A stretch of 64,000 nucleotides of DNA from Clostridiales bacterium (GTDB lineage: Bacteria > Bacillota > Clostridia > Christensenellales > Borkfalkiaceae). The notes below the pieces were generated by a model. That model did no database searches and had not been told where the DNA came from. It saw only the letters and a list, made by a program, of their open reading frames with translations. Below are positions 40,701 to 49,821 of the stretch, piece after piece. The stretch covers positions 24,308 to 88,307 of the forward strand of contig SVHK01000002.1 of NCBI GenBank assembly GCA_015055865.1, read 5' to 3'. The position numbers and the translations under genes were made by a program. How positions within the stretch are numbered: position 1 is the first letter of the stretch; every line of letters starts with the position of its first letter.

Positions 40701-41702
40701 ATGCGGAAAGGAACGATTTTCTTTGAAAATAAACCCAGAATTATCGCGACGGGTACGATTGCAGGACCAAAGGAGTGCGTAGGGGTGGTCGGACAATACG
40801 TGGACCAAGCGTTAACCGACGATACGTTCGGAGAAAGCACTTATGAAAAGGCGGAGTGTAAAATGCTCACTTACGCTGTAAGACGGGCTATTCAAAACGC
40901 GAAATTGGTAGAAGAAGAAATGGATTTGTTGATTTCGGGGGATTTGCTCAACCAAATCATTTCCGCGTCTTTTACCGCGCGAGATTTTGATATCCCGTTT
41001 TTGGGGGTATATAGCGCGTGTTCGACTCTTTCCGAAAGTTTTGCGCTTTCTGCGGTTTTCGTGAATTCCGGTTACGCTAAAAACGTAGTCGCGGCAACGG
41101 GCAGTCACTTTTCGTCTGCAGAACGGCAATACCGATATCCGTTGGAGCTTGGAAATACTCGTCCTCCCCAATCGCAGTGGACGGTTACAGGCGCAGGCGG
41201 TACGGTTATTTCAAACGCAGGGAGTGATATTGCGATTACTTCGGCGACGATAGGCAGAGTCGTTGATTTTGGAATAACGGACGTGAATAATATGGGCGCG
41301 GCGATGGCGCCTGCCGCTTGCGATACGATTCTTGCGCATTTGCAGGCAACGGGTAAACGCGCGGAAGATTACGATTTGATTTTAACGGGAGATTTGGGCG
41401 CGTTAGGGTCAAGATTATTGAAACATTTGAGCGAACAAAAAGGGGTTGACTTGTCCCCCAATCACGTCGACTGCGGGGAGATTATCTATAACGTAATCGA
41501 AGACGAGTTTCAAGGCGGTAGTGGAGCGGGGTGTAGCGCCGTCGTGTTTAATTCTTATATTTGGAACAAGCTAAAAAAAGCCGAAATTAAAAAAGTTCTT
41601 TTTTGCGCGACGGGCGCGTTGCTTTCTACCGTTTCAAGCGGACAAGGGGAGAGTATTCCCTGTATTGCGCACGCTGTCGAAATTGAAAACGTAAAGACTT
41701 AA
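40701..41702 (+). CDS. spoVAD: stage V sporulation protein AD
   Basis: Thiolase-like; GVYSACSTLSESFALSAVFVNSGYAKNVVAATGSHFSSAERQYRYPLELG. Confidence 0.96.
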   Translation: MRKGTIFFENKPRIIATGTIAGPKECVGVVGQYVDQALTDDTFGESTYEKAECKMLTYAVRRAIQNAKLVEEEMDLLISGDLLNQIISASFTARDFDIPFLGVYSACSTLSESFALSAVFVNSGYAKNVVAATGSHFSSAERQYRYPLELGNTRPPQSQWTVTGAGGTVISNAGSDIAITSATIGRVVDFGITDVNNMGAAMAPAACDTILAHLQATGKRAEDYDLILTGDLGALGSRLLKHLSEQKGVDLSPNHVDCGEIIYNVIEDEFQGGSGAGCSAVVFNSYIWNKLKKAEIKKVLFCATGALLSTVSSGQGESIPCIAHAVEIENVKT

Positions 41703-41723
41703 GTAAGAACGGGGGATAGAGAA

Positions 41724-42107
41724 ATGTATGAAGAATATATTACGATAGTCGGGGATTTTTTAAAAGCGTTTTTGGTCGGAGGGGGAATATGTATGATTGC
41801 GCAAGTGGTCATAAATTTTACCGATTTGACGGCTGGGAAAATTCTCGTAATTTTTATGCTTGGCGGTGTGGCGTTGCAATCGTTAGGGCTTTATCAATAT
41901 TTGGATGATTTTGCCGGCGCGGGGGCGACCGTACCAATTTGTGGTTTTGGGTATTTGCTCGCAAACGGAGCGATGCAGGGCGCGCAAAGCGGTTTATACG
42001 GCGCGATTACCGGTCCGCTTAAAGCGGCGAGCGGAGGGGTTACGGCGGCGGTCGTGTTCGCCTTTTTGATGGCGCTCGTCTTTAAGTCGAAAAGTAAGAA
42101 GAATTAA
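41724..42107 (+). CDS. spoVAE: stage V sporulation protein AE
   Basis: FLKAFLVGGGICMIAQVVINFT; AGAGATVPICGFGYLLANGAMQGAQSGL. Confidence 0.95.
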   Translation: MYEEYITIVGDFLKAFLVGGGICMIAQVVINFTDLTAGKILVIFMLGGVALQSLGLYQYLDDFAGAGATVPICGFGYLLANGAMQGAQSGLYGAITGPLKAASGGVTAAVVFAFLMALVFKSKSKKN

Positions 42108-42146
42108 AAATTTGATAAAGATAACTCCGCGTAAATTTACGCGGAG

Positions 42147-42908
42147 TTATCTTTCTACTTTAATGGGTTTGTCGAATACGTCCATTTGTAAATAGGTGTC
42201 GGGGATTGACCCAACGACGATAAATTCGCCGACTAAAATATCGGTTACAACGTCGAAGTTTTGCGTTCTTGACGGCATAACGATACTGATGTTTGCGATA
42301 ACGTTTAAGTAAATAGAGTGTTTGATTTGATTGATTCCCACGCTTTGGAAATCGGAAGAAAAATCGCACGTTACGCTACTAACCGGTATGATTTTGAAAT
42401 TGACGGACGGTCCGACGCCTGCAAGCGCTTCTATACCCGATAAAGCGCCGAGCGGTACGGGAATACCGTTTAAACTTAAATTTTTTAAATTGGCTTGTGA
42501 GATGGACGCGGTATCTCGCGCGATTCGGTTGATTTTTAGGGCGTTGGCGGAAACGGAAACGATTTCGCCTTTATCGTTTCTCGAAAGCGTTACCAAATCG
42601 TCGTAACGCATTTCGTCGCCGAGCGTATAATAAACCGCGTCGTTGACGGCTATCGTCGTTGACGCGCGCATCGTCGCTTCGCTCACGGATAATAAAACGC
42701 GCGTTACGTTTTTTTGAAAGTATCCGCCAAAGGCAAGCGCGACAACGAAAAACAGACAAATAAAAACGGCCAAACGTTTTTTAAATTTTTGGGCAAAACT
42801 TTTTTTATACGGTTGAATCGTACCGTTTAGGCGTCTTGGTTTTATTTTGGGCGGTGGGTAAGGGGAGAGATTTTCGTAGTTGCTTAAAACGGTTTTGTTC
42901 TTTTTCAT
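42147..42908 (-). CDS. yunB: sporulation protein YunB
   Basis: AVNDAVYYTLG..., PVPLGALSGIEALAGVGPSVNFKIIPVSSV; start refined to Met at 42908 overlapping the murG stop. Confidence 0.88.
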   Translation of the reverse strand: MKKNKTVLSNYENLSPYPPPKIKPRRLNGTIQPYKKSFAQKFKKRLAVFICLFFVVALAFGGYFQKNVTRVLLSVSEATMRASTTIAVNDAVYYTLGDEMRYDDLVTLSRNDKGEIVSVSANALKINRIARDTASISQANLKNLSLNGIPVPLGALSGIEALAGVGPSVNFKIIPVSSVTCDFSSDFQSVGINQIKHSIYLNVIANISIVMPSRTQNFDVVTDILVGEFIVVGSIPDTYLQMDVFDKPIKVER

Positions 42909-43948
42909 AGCTCGGATTTGAGAACGGAAAGTATTTTTTCGTTTCCGCAAGAAAATTGTGAACGTTCAAGATTGCGAATTAGAGTAGTATCGTTTAAAGT
43001 TTCTTTTATCTTTTTTGGCAATTCATTTAAATGGTTTTGCCGTAAAATTTTACAAAGCCCTAAATTTGAGAAATATTCGGCGTTTTCTATTTGGTCTCCG
43101 CGAGTCGCGCCTTCAAGCGGTACTAAAACCGAAGGCTTTTTTAGACTTAATATTTCAAATATAACTCCTGCGCCTGCCCGAGATATAACGACGTCGGCGG
43201 CGGCGTAAGCTTCTCCGATATCCGTTAAGTATTCGAATTGTCTATAATTTGGGACTGTAATTTTTTGTAAATTGCCTTTACCACAAACGTGCAAGATAGC
43301 GTAATCGCTTAAAATTTCTAAATTTTGTCTTATTGCTTCGTTGAGTACTTTACTACCGCTACCGCCACCGAGCACTAATACGACTTTTTTTTGTAAAGGC
43401 AAAGCGAACTTCACTTTTGCGGCGATTTTATCTTTTTCGAAAATATTCCTACGAATAGGCGCGCCCGTAAAGACGCCGTTCTTAAACGTTTTAGCCGTTT
43501 CGGGGAAAGAAGTGAAAACGGCTTTACAGCGTTTGGAAATAATTTTATTTGCAAGCCCTGCCGAGAAATCGCTTTCGTGCGTATAGCAAGGGATTTTTAA
43601 ATTGTTTGCAGCAATGACGAGCGGTAAAGAGACGTATCCGCCTTTGGAAAAAACGACGTCGGGGGAGTAGGTTTTTAACGCTTTTTTTGCGGAGCGAATC
43701 GCTTTTATAAGTTTGAACGGTACGGTTAAATTTTTGGAAAAGCTTTTGAGTGATTTTTCACGTACGAGTTTAGGGCAATCCGCTTGGAAATATTGTACGC
43801 CTATTTCTTCAATTAAACCTTTTTCTATGCCGTTTGAACCAAAATAAGCGATTTGTAATTGTTCGTAACGTTTCAGTTCTTCGATGAGCGCAATATTTGG
43901 TACGACGTGGCCGGCACTCCCTCCGCCAGTAAATAAAATTTTTTTCAT
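42905..43948 (-). CDS. murG: UDP-N-acetylglucosamine--N-acetylmuramyl-(pentapeptide) pyrophosphoryl-undecaprenol N-acetylglucosamine transferase
   Basis: ILFTGGGSAGHVVPNIALI, DVVFSKGGYVSLPLVIAA, TGAPIRRNIF, VLGGGSGSKVLNEAI. Confidence 0.95.
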   Translation of the reverse strand: MKKILFTGGGSAGHVVPNIALIEELKRYEQLQIAYFGSNGIEKGLIEEIGVQYFQADCPKLVREKSLKSFSKNLTVPFKLIKAIRSAKKALKTYSPDVVFSKGGYVSLPLVIAANNLKIPCYTHESDFSAGLANKIISKRCKAVFTSFPETAKTFKNGVFTGAPIRRNIFEKDKIAAKVKFALPLQKKVVLVLGGGSGSKVLNEAIRQNLEILSDYAILHVCGKGNLQKITVPNYRQFEYLTDIGEAYAAADVVISRAGAGVIFEILSLKKPSVLVPLEGATRGDQIENAEYFSNLGLCKILRQNHLNELPKKIKETLNDTTLIRNLERSQFSCGNEKILSVLKSEL

Positions 43949-44069
43949 AACGATTATCCCCGTAAAAAATTTTTCCTTATATTATAGACGGAAAAAGCCC
44001 AAAATATGCCGACGAGTACGTGGAAAATAAAACTCGTCCGCAGGATAACGGACGAGAAAAGATTTTTGA

Positions 44070-44996
44070 TTATTCGTAGAGCTTTGCTATTTTTTGCGCT
44101 TGTAATTTCACTTTTTCGCGTAAATCGTTCGGTTCTTTAACGATTACGCCGTCGCCGAGCGCGATAATTTTCTTTACCAACGTTTCGTCGCTCGGTAAAA
44201 ATAATTCGGCGTACCAATTTTCACCGCGTTTTTGTAAGTTTTCCACGCCTAACCAATCTTGCGCGTCGGCGAACGCGTTTTCGCGGATTTCCAACAAAAC
44301 GTTGACGGATTCTACTTCGTTCGACCAATAATTGAGCGGAATATCTTCTCTCTTGAACGTCCGTTTCGTAAACGTTTCTCCCGTTATAAAAGCCGAATAG
44401 ATGCGTCCTAAACGGAATAACCGAAAGGCGGATTGTTTACGGCAATAAGCGTAAACGTACCAAATCCCTTGCTTGAAAACGAGCGTATGCGGTTCGATTT
44501 TTCGTTTCGTCGTTTCGCCGATTCTGGAACGGTAATCGATTTCCAATACCGAACAATCGCGGATACAGTTTTCGGTTAAACGGATTTTTTCTTGAAATCT
44601 AGAATCTCCCCAACTACTGCTATCAACAATGATAGAGCCAATTTCTCCCGAAAGGGTAAGGTTGCGTATTTCCGATTTTATGCGCGAAGAAAGTTTGCGT
44701 TGCGCAGCCAAAAACCGTTCTTCTGGAATTTGCGAATACATAACGGATAAAGCTTCGATTGCGGATTCGTATTCTTCTTTCGTCATAAAGCCGACGGGAA
44801 GTTTATAGCTATCCGAAATGCAAATCCCCCCGTTTCTGCCTTGTAAAACAAAAACAGGTACGCACATAGAAAGTAAATCGACGTAACGGTAGATAGTTCG
44901 GATAGAAAGTTCGTGCTTTTGCGCAAGATAGGTAGCGGTTACCTTTCTTTTGGCGAGTAATTCAAAGAAAATATCTAATAAAATTACGAATTTCAT
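44070..44996 (-). CDS. HTH/WYL-domain transcriptional regulator (YafY-like)
   Basis: N-terminal HTH (TATYLAQKHELSIRTIYRYVDLL), WYL region (KRKIEPHTLVFKQGIWYVYAYCRK.RLFRLGRI). Confidence 0.88.
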   Translation of the reverse strand: MKFVILLDIFFELLAKRKVTATYLAQKHELSIRTIYRYVDLLSMCVPVFVLQGRNGGICISDSYKLPVGFMTKEEYESAIEALSVMYSQIPEERFLAAQRKLSSRIKSEIRNLTLSGEIGSIIVDSSSWGDSRFQEKIRLTENCIRDCSVLEIDYRSRIGETTKRKIEPHTLVFKQGIWYVYAYCRKQSAFRLFRLGRIYSAFITGETFTKRTFKREDIPLNYWSNEVESVNVLLEIRENAFADAQDWLGVENLQKRGENWYAELFLPSDETLVKKIIALGDGVIVKEPNDLREKVKLQAQKIAKLYE

Positions 44997-45103
44997 ATTT
45001 TTTACTCCAAAAAATATTTGTAAATATTATAACATATATGACAAGAATTGTCAAGTTTTATTTGATAAAATTGCGTTGTAAAGTAAAAAAGGAGTAAAAA
45101 AAT

Positions 45104-45304
45104 ATGTTTGAAAGTGAAATGGACGAATTGAGAGCAAAAAGCTGGATGGAGCGTTACGAACGATTGGACGGAGAGCTTTTAAAGCGAATGAAGAGCAGAA
45201 AAGAGAACGAATTACTCTATTCTTTTTCTTTGTTATTGAGTGGGTTTGGCGGTAGCGCGGATACAAGTAAATATTTGCGTGGTAAATTGGCGGAAAATGC
45301 TTGA
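45104..45304 (+). CDS. small hypothetical protein
   Basis: 66 aa ORF with SD AAGGAG upstream; divergent from the WYL regulator. Confidence 0.5.
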   Translation: MFESEMDELRAKSWMERYERLDGELLKRMKSRKENELLYSFSLLLSGFGGSADTSKYLRGKLAENA

Positions 45305-45391
45305 CAAAAAAAGGGAAAAAGTGTAAAATAATTAGATGAAAAATTACGCGATTTTGCGAACGAACAACGGTTGATTAAGGAGTAAATAATA

Positions 45392-46588
45392 ATGGCTACG
45401 AACGTAATGGATATTCTCCGCGCAAGGGGATTTGTTAAACAAACGGTATTTGAAGAAGAACTTTACGAAAAACTTTCTAAAGAAAGCGTACCGTTTTATA
45501 TTGGGTTTGACCCTACGGCGGATTCTTTACACGTCGGGCATTTTATGCAACTTATCGCAATGGCGCACATGCAACGCGCCGGTCATAAGCCGATTATTTT
45601 AATCGGTGGCGGGACGGCGATGATAGGCGACCCTTCCGGTAGAACGGATATGCGTAGTATGATGACGAAGGAAACCATTCGTCATAACGTAGAATGTTTC
45701 AAAAAGCAAATGTCGAAATTTATCTCGTTCGAAGGCGAGAACGGCGCAATCGTCGTGGATAACGGGGATTGGCTTTTGGATTTAAACTACGTAGATTTCT
45801 TGCGTGAAATTGGCGCGCACTTCTCCGTTAACCGTATGTTATCGGCGGAATGTTTTAAGCAAAGATTGGAACGCGGTTTGTCTTTCCTTGAATTTAACTA
45901 TATGCTAATGCAAGCATACGACTTCCTTGTGTTGCATCAAAAATACGGCTGTTCTTTGGAACTTGGCGGAGACGACCAATGGAGCAATATTCTTGCCGGC
46001 GCGAACCTTATTAGAATTAAAGAACAAAAACCTGCTTACGCAATGACGTTTACGCTTTTGACGACTTCGGACGGCAAAAAAATGGGTAAAACGGCAAAGG
46101 GTGCGGTATGGCTTGACGAGAACAAAACGACGCCTTACGAATTTTATCAATATTGGCGCAACACGGCGGACGAAGACGTGGAAAAGTGTATGAAACTTTT
46201 GACGTTCTTACCGCTTGAAGAAATCAACGAACTTTGCGCTTATAAGGACGAAAGAATCAACAAGGCGAAAGAAGTACTTGCTTACGAGCTTACCAAAGAA
46301 GTACACGGCGAAGAACAGGCAAATCTTGCAAGAAGTCAGGCGCAAGCGGCTTTCGGCGGTAGCAACGCAGAACTTTTAACCAAAGAAGTGGAAGGCGCGC
46401 AAACGGTCGTTGACGCGATGGTTTTATCGGGGATTGCAAAATCCAAGGGCGAAGCGCGTCGTTTGATTGAGCAAGGCGGGGTATCCGTTGACGAAACGAA
46501 AGTAACGGATGTGAATATGCCCGTTCCGGCAACTGAGTTCGTTTTGCATAAGGGTAAGAAAGTACACCTTAAAATCGTCGTAAAATAA
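45392..46588 (+). CDS. tyrS: tyrosyl-tRNA synthetase
   Basis: [43 protein letters not shown]-like, S4 domain at C-terminus. Confidence 0.97.
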   Translation: MATNVMDILRARGFVKQTVFEEELYEKLSKESVPFYIGFDPTADSLHVGHFMQLIAMAHMQRAGHKPIILIGGGTAMIGDPSGRTDMRSMMTKETIRHNVECFKKQMSKFISFEGENGAIVVDNGDWLLDLNYVDFLREIGAHFSVNRMLSAECFKQRLERGLSFLEFNYMLMQAYDFLVLHQKYGCSLELGGDDQWSNILAGANLIRIKEQKPAYAMTFTLLTTSDGKKMGKTAKGAVWLDENKTTPYEFYQYWRNTADEDVEKCMKLLTFLPLEEINELCAYKDERINKAKEVLAYELTKEVHGEEQANLARSQAQAAFGGSNAELLTKEVEGAQTVVDAMVLSGIAKSKGEARRLIEQGGVSVDETKVTDVNMPVPATEFVLHKGKKVHLKIVVK

Positions 46589-46661
46589 GCTTTAATAAAT
46601 CGGAAAGAGTTTTTCGGGTTTGAAGATATTCGAAATTTATTAAGATAAAGTATGATAAAGT

Positions 46662-47294
46662 ATGGAAAAAAGCGTTTTGACTGTGTTCGGCGAACACGAA
46701 AGCGAAAAAATAATCGAAAAATCTCGATTTATAACGTATAGCGCGCATATTGAAAGCGAAGAAGACGGCAAAGCGTTTATTGCAAAAATTCGCTCCAAAC
46801 ATTCTTTAGCAACGCACGTTTGTTCCGCTTTTATTGCTGATAAAACGGGCAACTTACAGCGTTTTTCCGACGACGGCGAACCGCAAGGTACGGCGGGAAT
46901 GCCTATTTTAGAAGTTCTTAAAAACAAAAAACTTTTTGAAACGGCGGTTGCGGTCGTGCGCTATTTTGGGGGCGTGAAACTTGGCGCGGGTGGTTTAGTT
47001 CGCGCGTATTCTTCAAGCGCGTCGGAGAATCTTTCGGGTGCGGATATTCGCTCTCTTGAAATGTGTAAGGAGTTTTTAATTACCGTCGATTATACGGGCG
47101 TTGACGGCGTTCAAAAATATTTTTCCAATAACGAGTGTAATGAATTATCCGTCGATTACGGGGAAAAAGTTTGTTATCTCGTGGCGGTAAAAAAGGCGGT
47201 TTTTGAGTCGTTTAAAAGCGGACTCGTTGACTATATGCAAGGCAAAGTGGGTATAGAAGACGGGGAAGAATATTACGCACCCTTTCACGTTTAG
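46662..47294 (+). CDS. YigZ/IMPACT family protein
   Basis: DDGEPQGTAGMPILEVL; VVRYFGGVKLGAGGLVRAYSSSA. Confidence 0.95.
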   Translation: MEKSVLTVFGEHESEKIIEKSRFITYSAHIESEEDGKAFIAKIRSKHSLATHVCSAFIADKTGNLQRFSDDGEPQGTAGMPILEVLKNKKLFETAVAVVRYFGGVKLGAGGLVRAYSSSASENLSGADIRSLEMCKEFLITVDYTGVDGVQKYFSNNECNELSVDYGEKVCYLVAVKKAVFESFKSGLVDYMQGKVGIEDGEEYYAPFHV

Positions 47295-47444
47295 GGTTGA
47301 AAATAAAGGAATAAAGCGGTTTCCTTGTGCAAAATATACATTGAAAGATAATAACTTTGTCAAATTTGTCTATTGTATTTTTTTATGAAATATAGTAAAA
47401 TAGTAATATAGAAAAAGTTTTTTCTAATTTGGAGGAAAAAGATT

Positions 47445-48821
47445 ATGTCAGGACTTTTGCTTAAAGGCATTAACAAAGTGTACCCCTCGGGCGTACAAGC
47501 CGTATTTAATTTCTGTCTCGATATCAGAGATAAGGAATTCATCGTATTGGTAGGACCTTCCGGTTGCGGTAAGTCTACTACGCTTCGTATGATTGCAGGT
47601 TTGGAAGACATTTCTTCCGGCGAACTTTATATCGACGGTAAGCTTGTAAACGACGTAGTTCCTAAGGATAGAGATATCGCGATGGTATTCCAAAACTACG
47701 CGCTTTATCCCCACATGACCGTTTACGATAATATGGCGTTCGGTCTTAAACTTCGTAAAGTACCTAAGGAAATCATCGACCAAAAAGTTAAAGCGGCTGC
47801 TGAAATTCTCGGTATCACCGATTATTTGTCCCGTAAACCCAAGGCTCTTTCCGGTGGTCAACGTCAACGTGTTGCGCTCGGTCGTACTATCGTTCGTGAA
47901 CCCAAAGTATTCCTTTTGGACGAACCTTTGTCCAACCTTGACGCAAAACTTCGTGCATCGATGAGAACGGAAATTTCCAAGCTTCACTCCCGTCTTGCTA
48001 CGACGTTCATTTACGTTACGCACGACCAAGTAGAAGCAATGACGATGGGTACGAGAATCGTTGTTATGAAAGACGGTTTCATGCAACAAGTAGATACTCC
48101 TCAAAACTTGTACGATTATCCTGTAAACCTTTTTGTTGCTGGTTTCATCGGAACGCCTCAAATGAACTTCTTCAAGAACGCTCGTTTGGTATCTGAAGGC
48201 AACAAAGTTTGCGTTACGTTCGTTGGCGGTAACAAGATTGTTCTTCCCAAGAGCGTAGTTGCTCGTATTAAGAATATCAACGAATATCTCAACGTAGATA
48301 AAGATATTACGCTTGGCGTTCGTCCCGAAGATATTCATCAAGACCAAGCATTCATCGCTAACTCTCCCGAGACGATTATTAAAGCTCGTATCGAAGTTAT
48401 CGAAAAGCTCGGTGCAGAAACGCAAATTTATTGCGAACTTGATTACGATGGAAAGGAATCGTCTGTTATCGACAACTCTACGCAAATGATTGCGAAGATT
48501 TCCAGCCGTGCGGTAGTATCTTTGAAAGAAGTCGTAGAACTCGCATTCGACGCGCATCACCTTCACCTTTTCGACGGCGATACCGAAGCGTCTATGCTTG
48601 AAAGAGACGAAGGCTACGAAGTTATTCCCGAAAACGCGGAAGGTTCTGCTTTCACGCCTCCTACACCGCAAGAAATGCGCGCTCAAATCGATGCTGCTCG
48701 TATCGTAACGAAAGAAATGAAAGCGCAAATGCGTAAGGATGCAAAAATGGCAAAGAGAACGGCTGCTATGGCTGCTAAGGAAAATGCTGAAACGCCTGCA
48801 GACGAAGATAAAGCTGAATAA
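47445..48821 (+). CDS. sugar ABC transporter ATP-binding protein (UgpC/MsmX/MalK family)
   Basis: GPSGCGKSTTLRMIAGLEDISSGEL, LSGGQRQRVALGRTIVREPKVFLLDEPLSNLDAKLR; TOBE region; Ala/Lys-rich C-terminal tail. Confidence 0.96.
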   Translation: MSGLLLKGINKVYPSGVQAVFNFCLDIRDKEFIVLVGPSGCGKSTTLRMIAGLEDISSGELYIDGKLVNDVVPKDRDIAMVFQNYALYPHMTVYDNMAFGLKLRKVPKEIIDQKVKAAAEILGITDYLSRKPKALSGGQRQRVALGRTIVREPKVFLLDEPLSNLDAKLRASMRTEISKLHSRLATTFIYVTHDQVEAMTMGTRIVVMKDGFMQQVDTPQNLYDYPVNLFVAGFIGTPQMNFFKNARLVSEGNKVCVTFVGGNKIVLPKSVVARIKNINEYLNVDKDITLGVRPEDIHQDQAFIANSPETIIKARIEVIEKLGAETQIYCELDYDGKESSVIDNSTQMIAKISSRAVVSLKEVVELAFDAHHLHLFDGDTEASMLERDEGYEVIPENAEGSAFTPPTPQEMRAQIDAARIVTKEMKAQMRKDAKMAKRTAAMAAKENAETPADEDKAE

Positions 48822-48830
48822 TTAAATGAA

Positions 48831-48862
48831 AAACTGCTTTGAAATTCAAAGCAGTTTTTTGA
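48831..48862. terminator. terminator after msmX-like gene
   Basis: AAACTGCTTTGAA/TTCAAAGCAGTTTTTT. Confidence 0.85.
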
Positions 48863-48877
48863 TACATAAAAGAAAAA

Positions 48878-49624
48878 TCAATTAAAAAGTAGATTAGGGA
48901 CGTCAGGGGTATCGAAATATTCGCGGACGTCCTTTTCGCTTACGATATAATCGACTTCGGAGATATTACAAAGTTTAAAAATCGAGGAGCGATTAAGTTT
49001 CGTGCTGTCGCAAAGGAGTATTCTTTTTTCCGCTTGCGCCATCATACGTTTGCGTAAAATATTTTCTTCTTCAAAACAATCGTAAACTTCGCCTGTTTTT
49101 TCAACCGATTGCGCAGAGAAAAACGCTAAATCGGCGTGCAAATTACTAATGACGCTTTCAGCGTAAGCCCCGACGAGTACCGAACGGTTTTGCGCGGAGA
49201 TGCGTCCGCCCGTCGAATAGGCGTCCACTCCGTTTTTAGAAAGCAAGGAAAGAGTATCTATGCCGTTGGTTATAACTTTTATACCCGAAAATTCCTTAAG
49301 GTATTCCGCGATAAAATAAGCGGAAGTCGAACCGTCGAGAAATATAACGTCGCCGTTTTTGATAAGTTTCAACGCGGAAAGCGCGATTCGTTTTTTACCT
49401 GCGATATTTTGTTGTGAACGAAAGGAAAAGCTCGGAAAATTCCCGTCCGCGCAAAGTTGCGCGCCACCGTGGGTTCGAGTGATAAAACCTTTCTTTTCAA
49501 GGGAAGTCAAGCGTCGTCTAACCGTTGAAGCGCTTACGTAAATAATAGACGCAAGCTCTTCAATCGTCGCGTACTGTTTTTCTTCAAGTATAGCAAGGAG
49601 TTCTTTTTCGTGGTTATCTTTCAT
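48878..49624 (-). CDS. DeoR/GlpR family transcriptional regulator
   Basis: ATIEELASIIYVSASTVRRRLTSLEKKGFITRTHGGAQL; DeoRC domain. Confidence 0.92.
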   Translation of the reverse strand: MKDNHEKELLAILEEKQYATIEELASIIYVSASTVRRRLTSLEKKGFITRTHGGAQLCADGNFPSFSFRSQQNIAGKKRIALSALKLIKNGDVIFLDGSTSAYFIAEYLKEFSGIKVITNGIDTLSLLSKNGVDAYSTGGRISAQNRSVLVGAYAESVISNLHADLAFFSAQSVEKTGEVYDCFEEENILRKRMMAQAEKRILLCDSTKLNRSSIFKLCNISEVDYIVSEKDVREYFDTPDVPNLLFN

Positions 49625-49821
49625 AAGACCTGCCTAAATGAGCATAAATATCTAATAAAAATGCTCATTCTTTCATTTTATTTATCAAAAGCAAGAAAAA
49701 GCCGAAAAAATTGCTTATTTTGATTAATTATAGTATAATAAAATAAACGTATTCCGTCAAGCGAATTGAATAAAAATTTTTAAGATAAATAAAGACGGAT
49801 AAAAAAATTAGGAGAAAAGAA

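Noticed and set aside
45305-45391. Searched the tyrS leader for a T-box riboswitch
   Set aside because: Leader is too short and lacks the T-box sequence and antiterminator
47448-48728. 426-aa minus-strand ORF antisense to the MsmX-like ATPase
   Set aside because: Mirror ORF caused by codon usage in a highly expressed gene; translation is low-complexity F/R/N-rich with no recognisable domain
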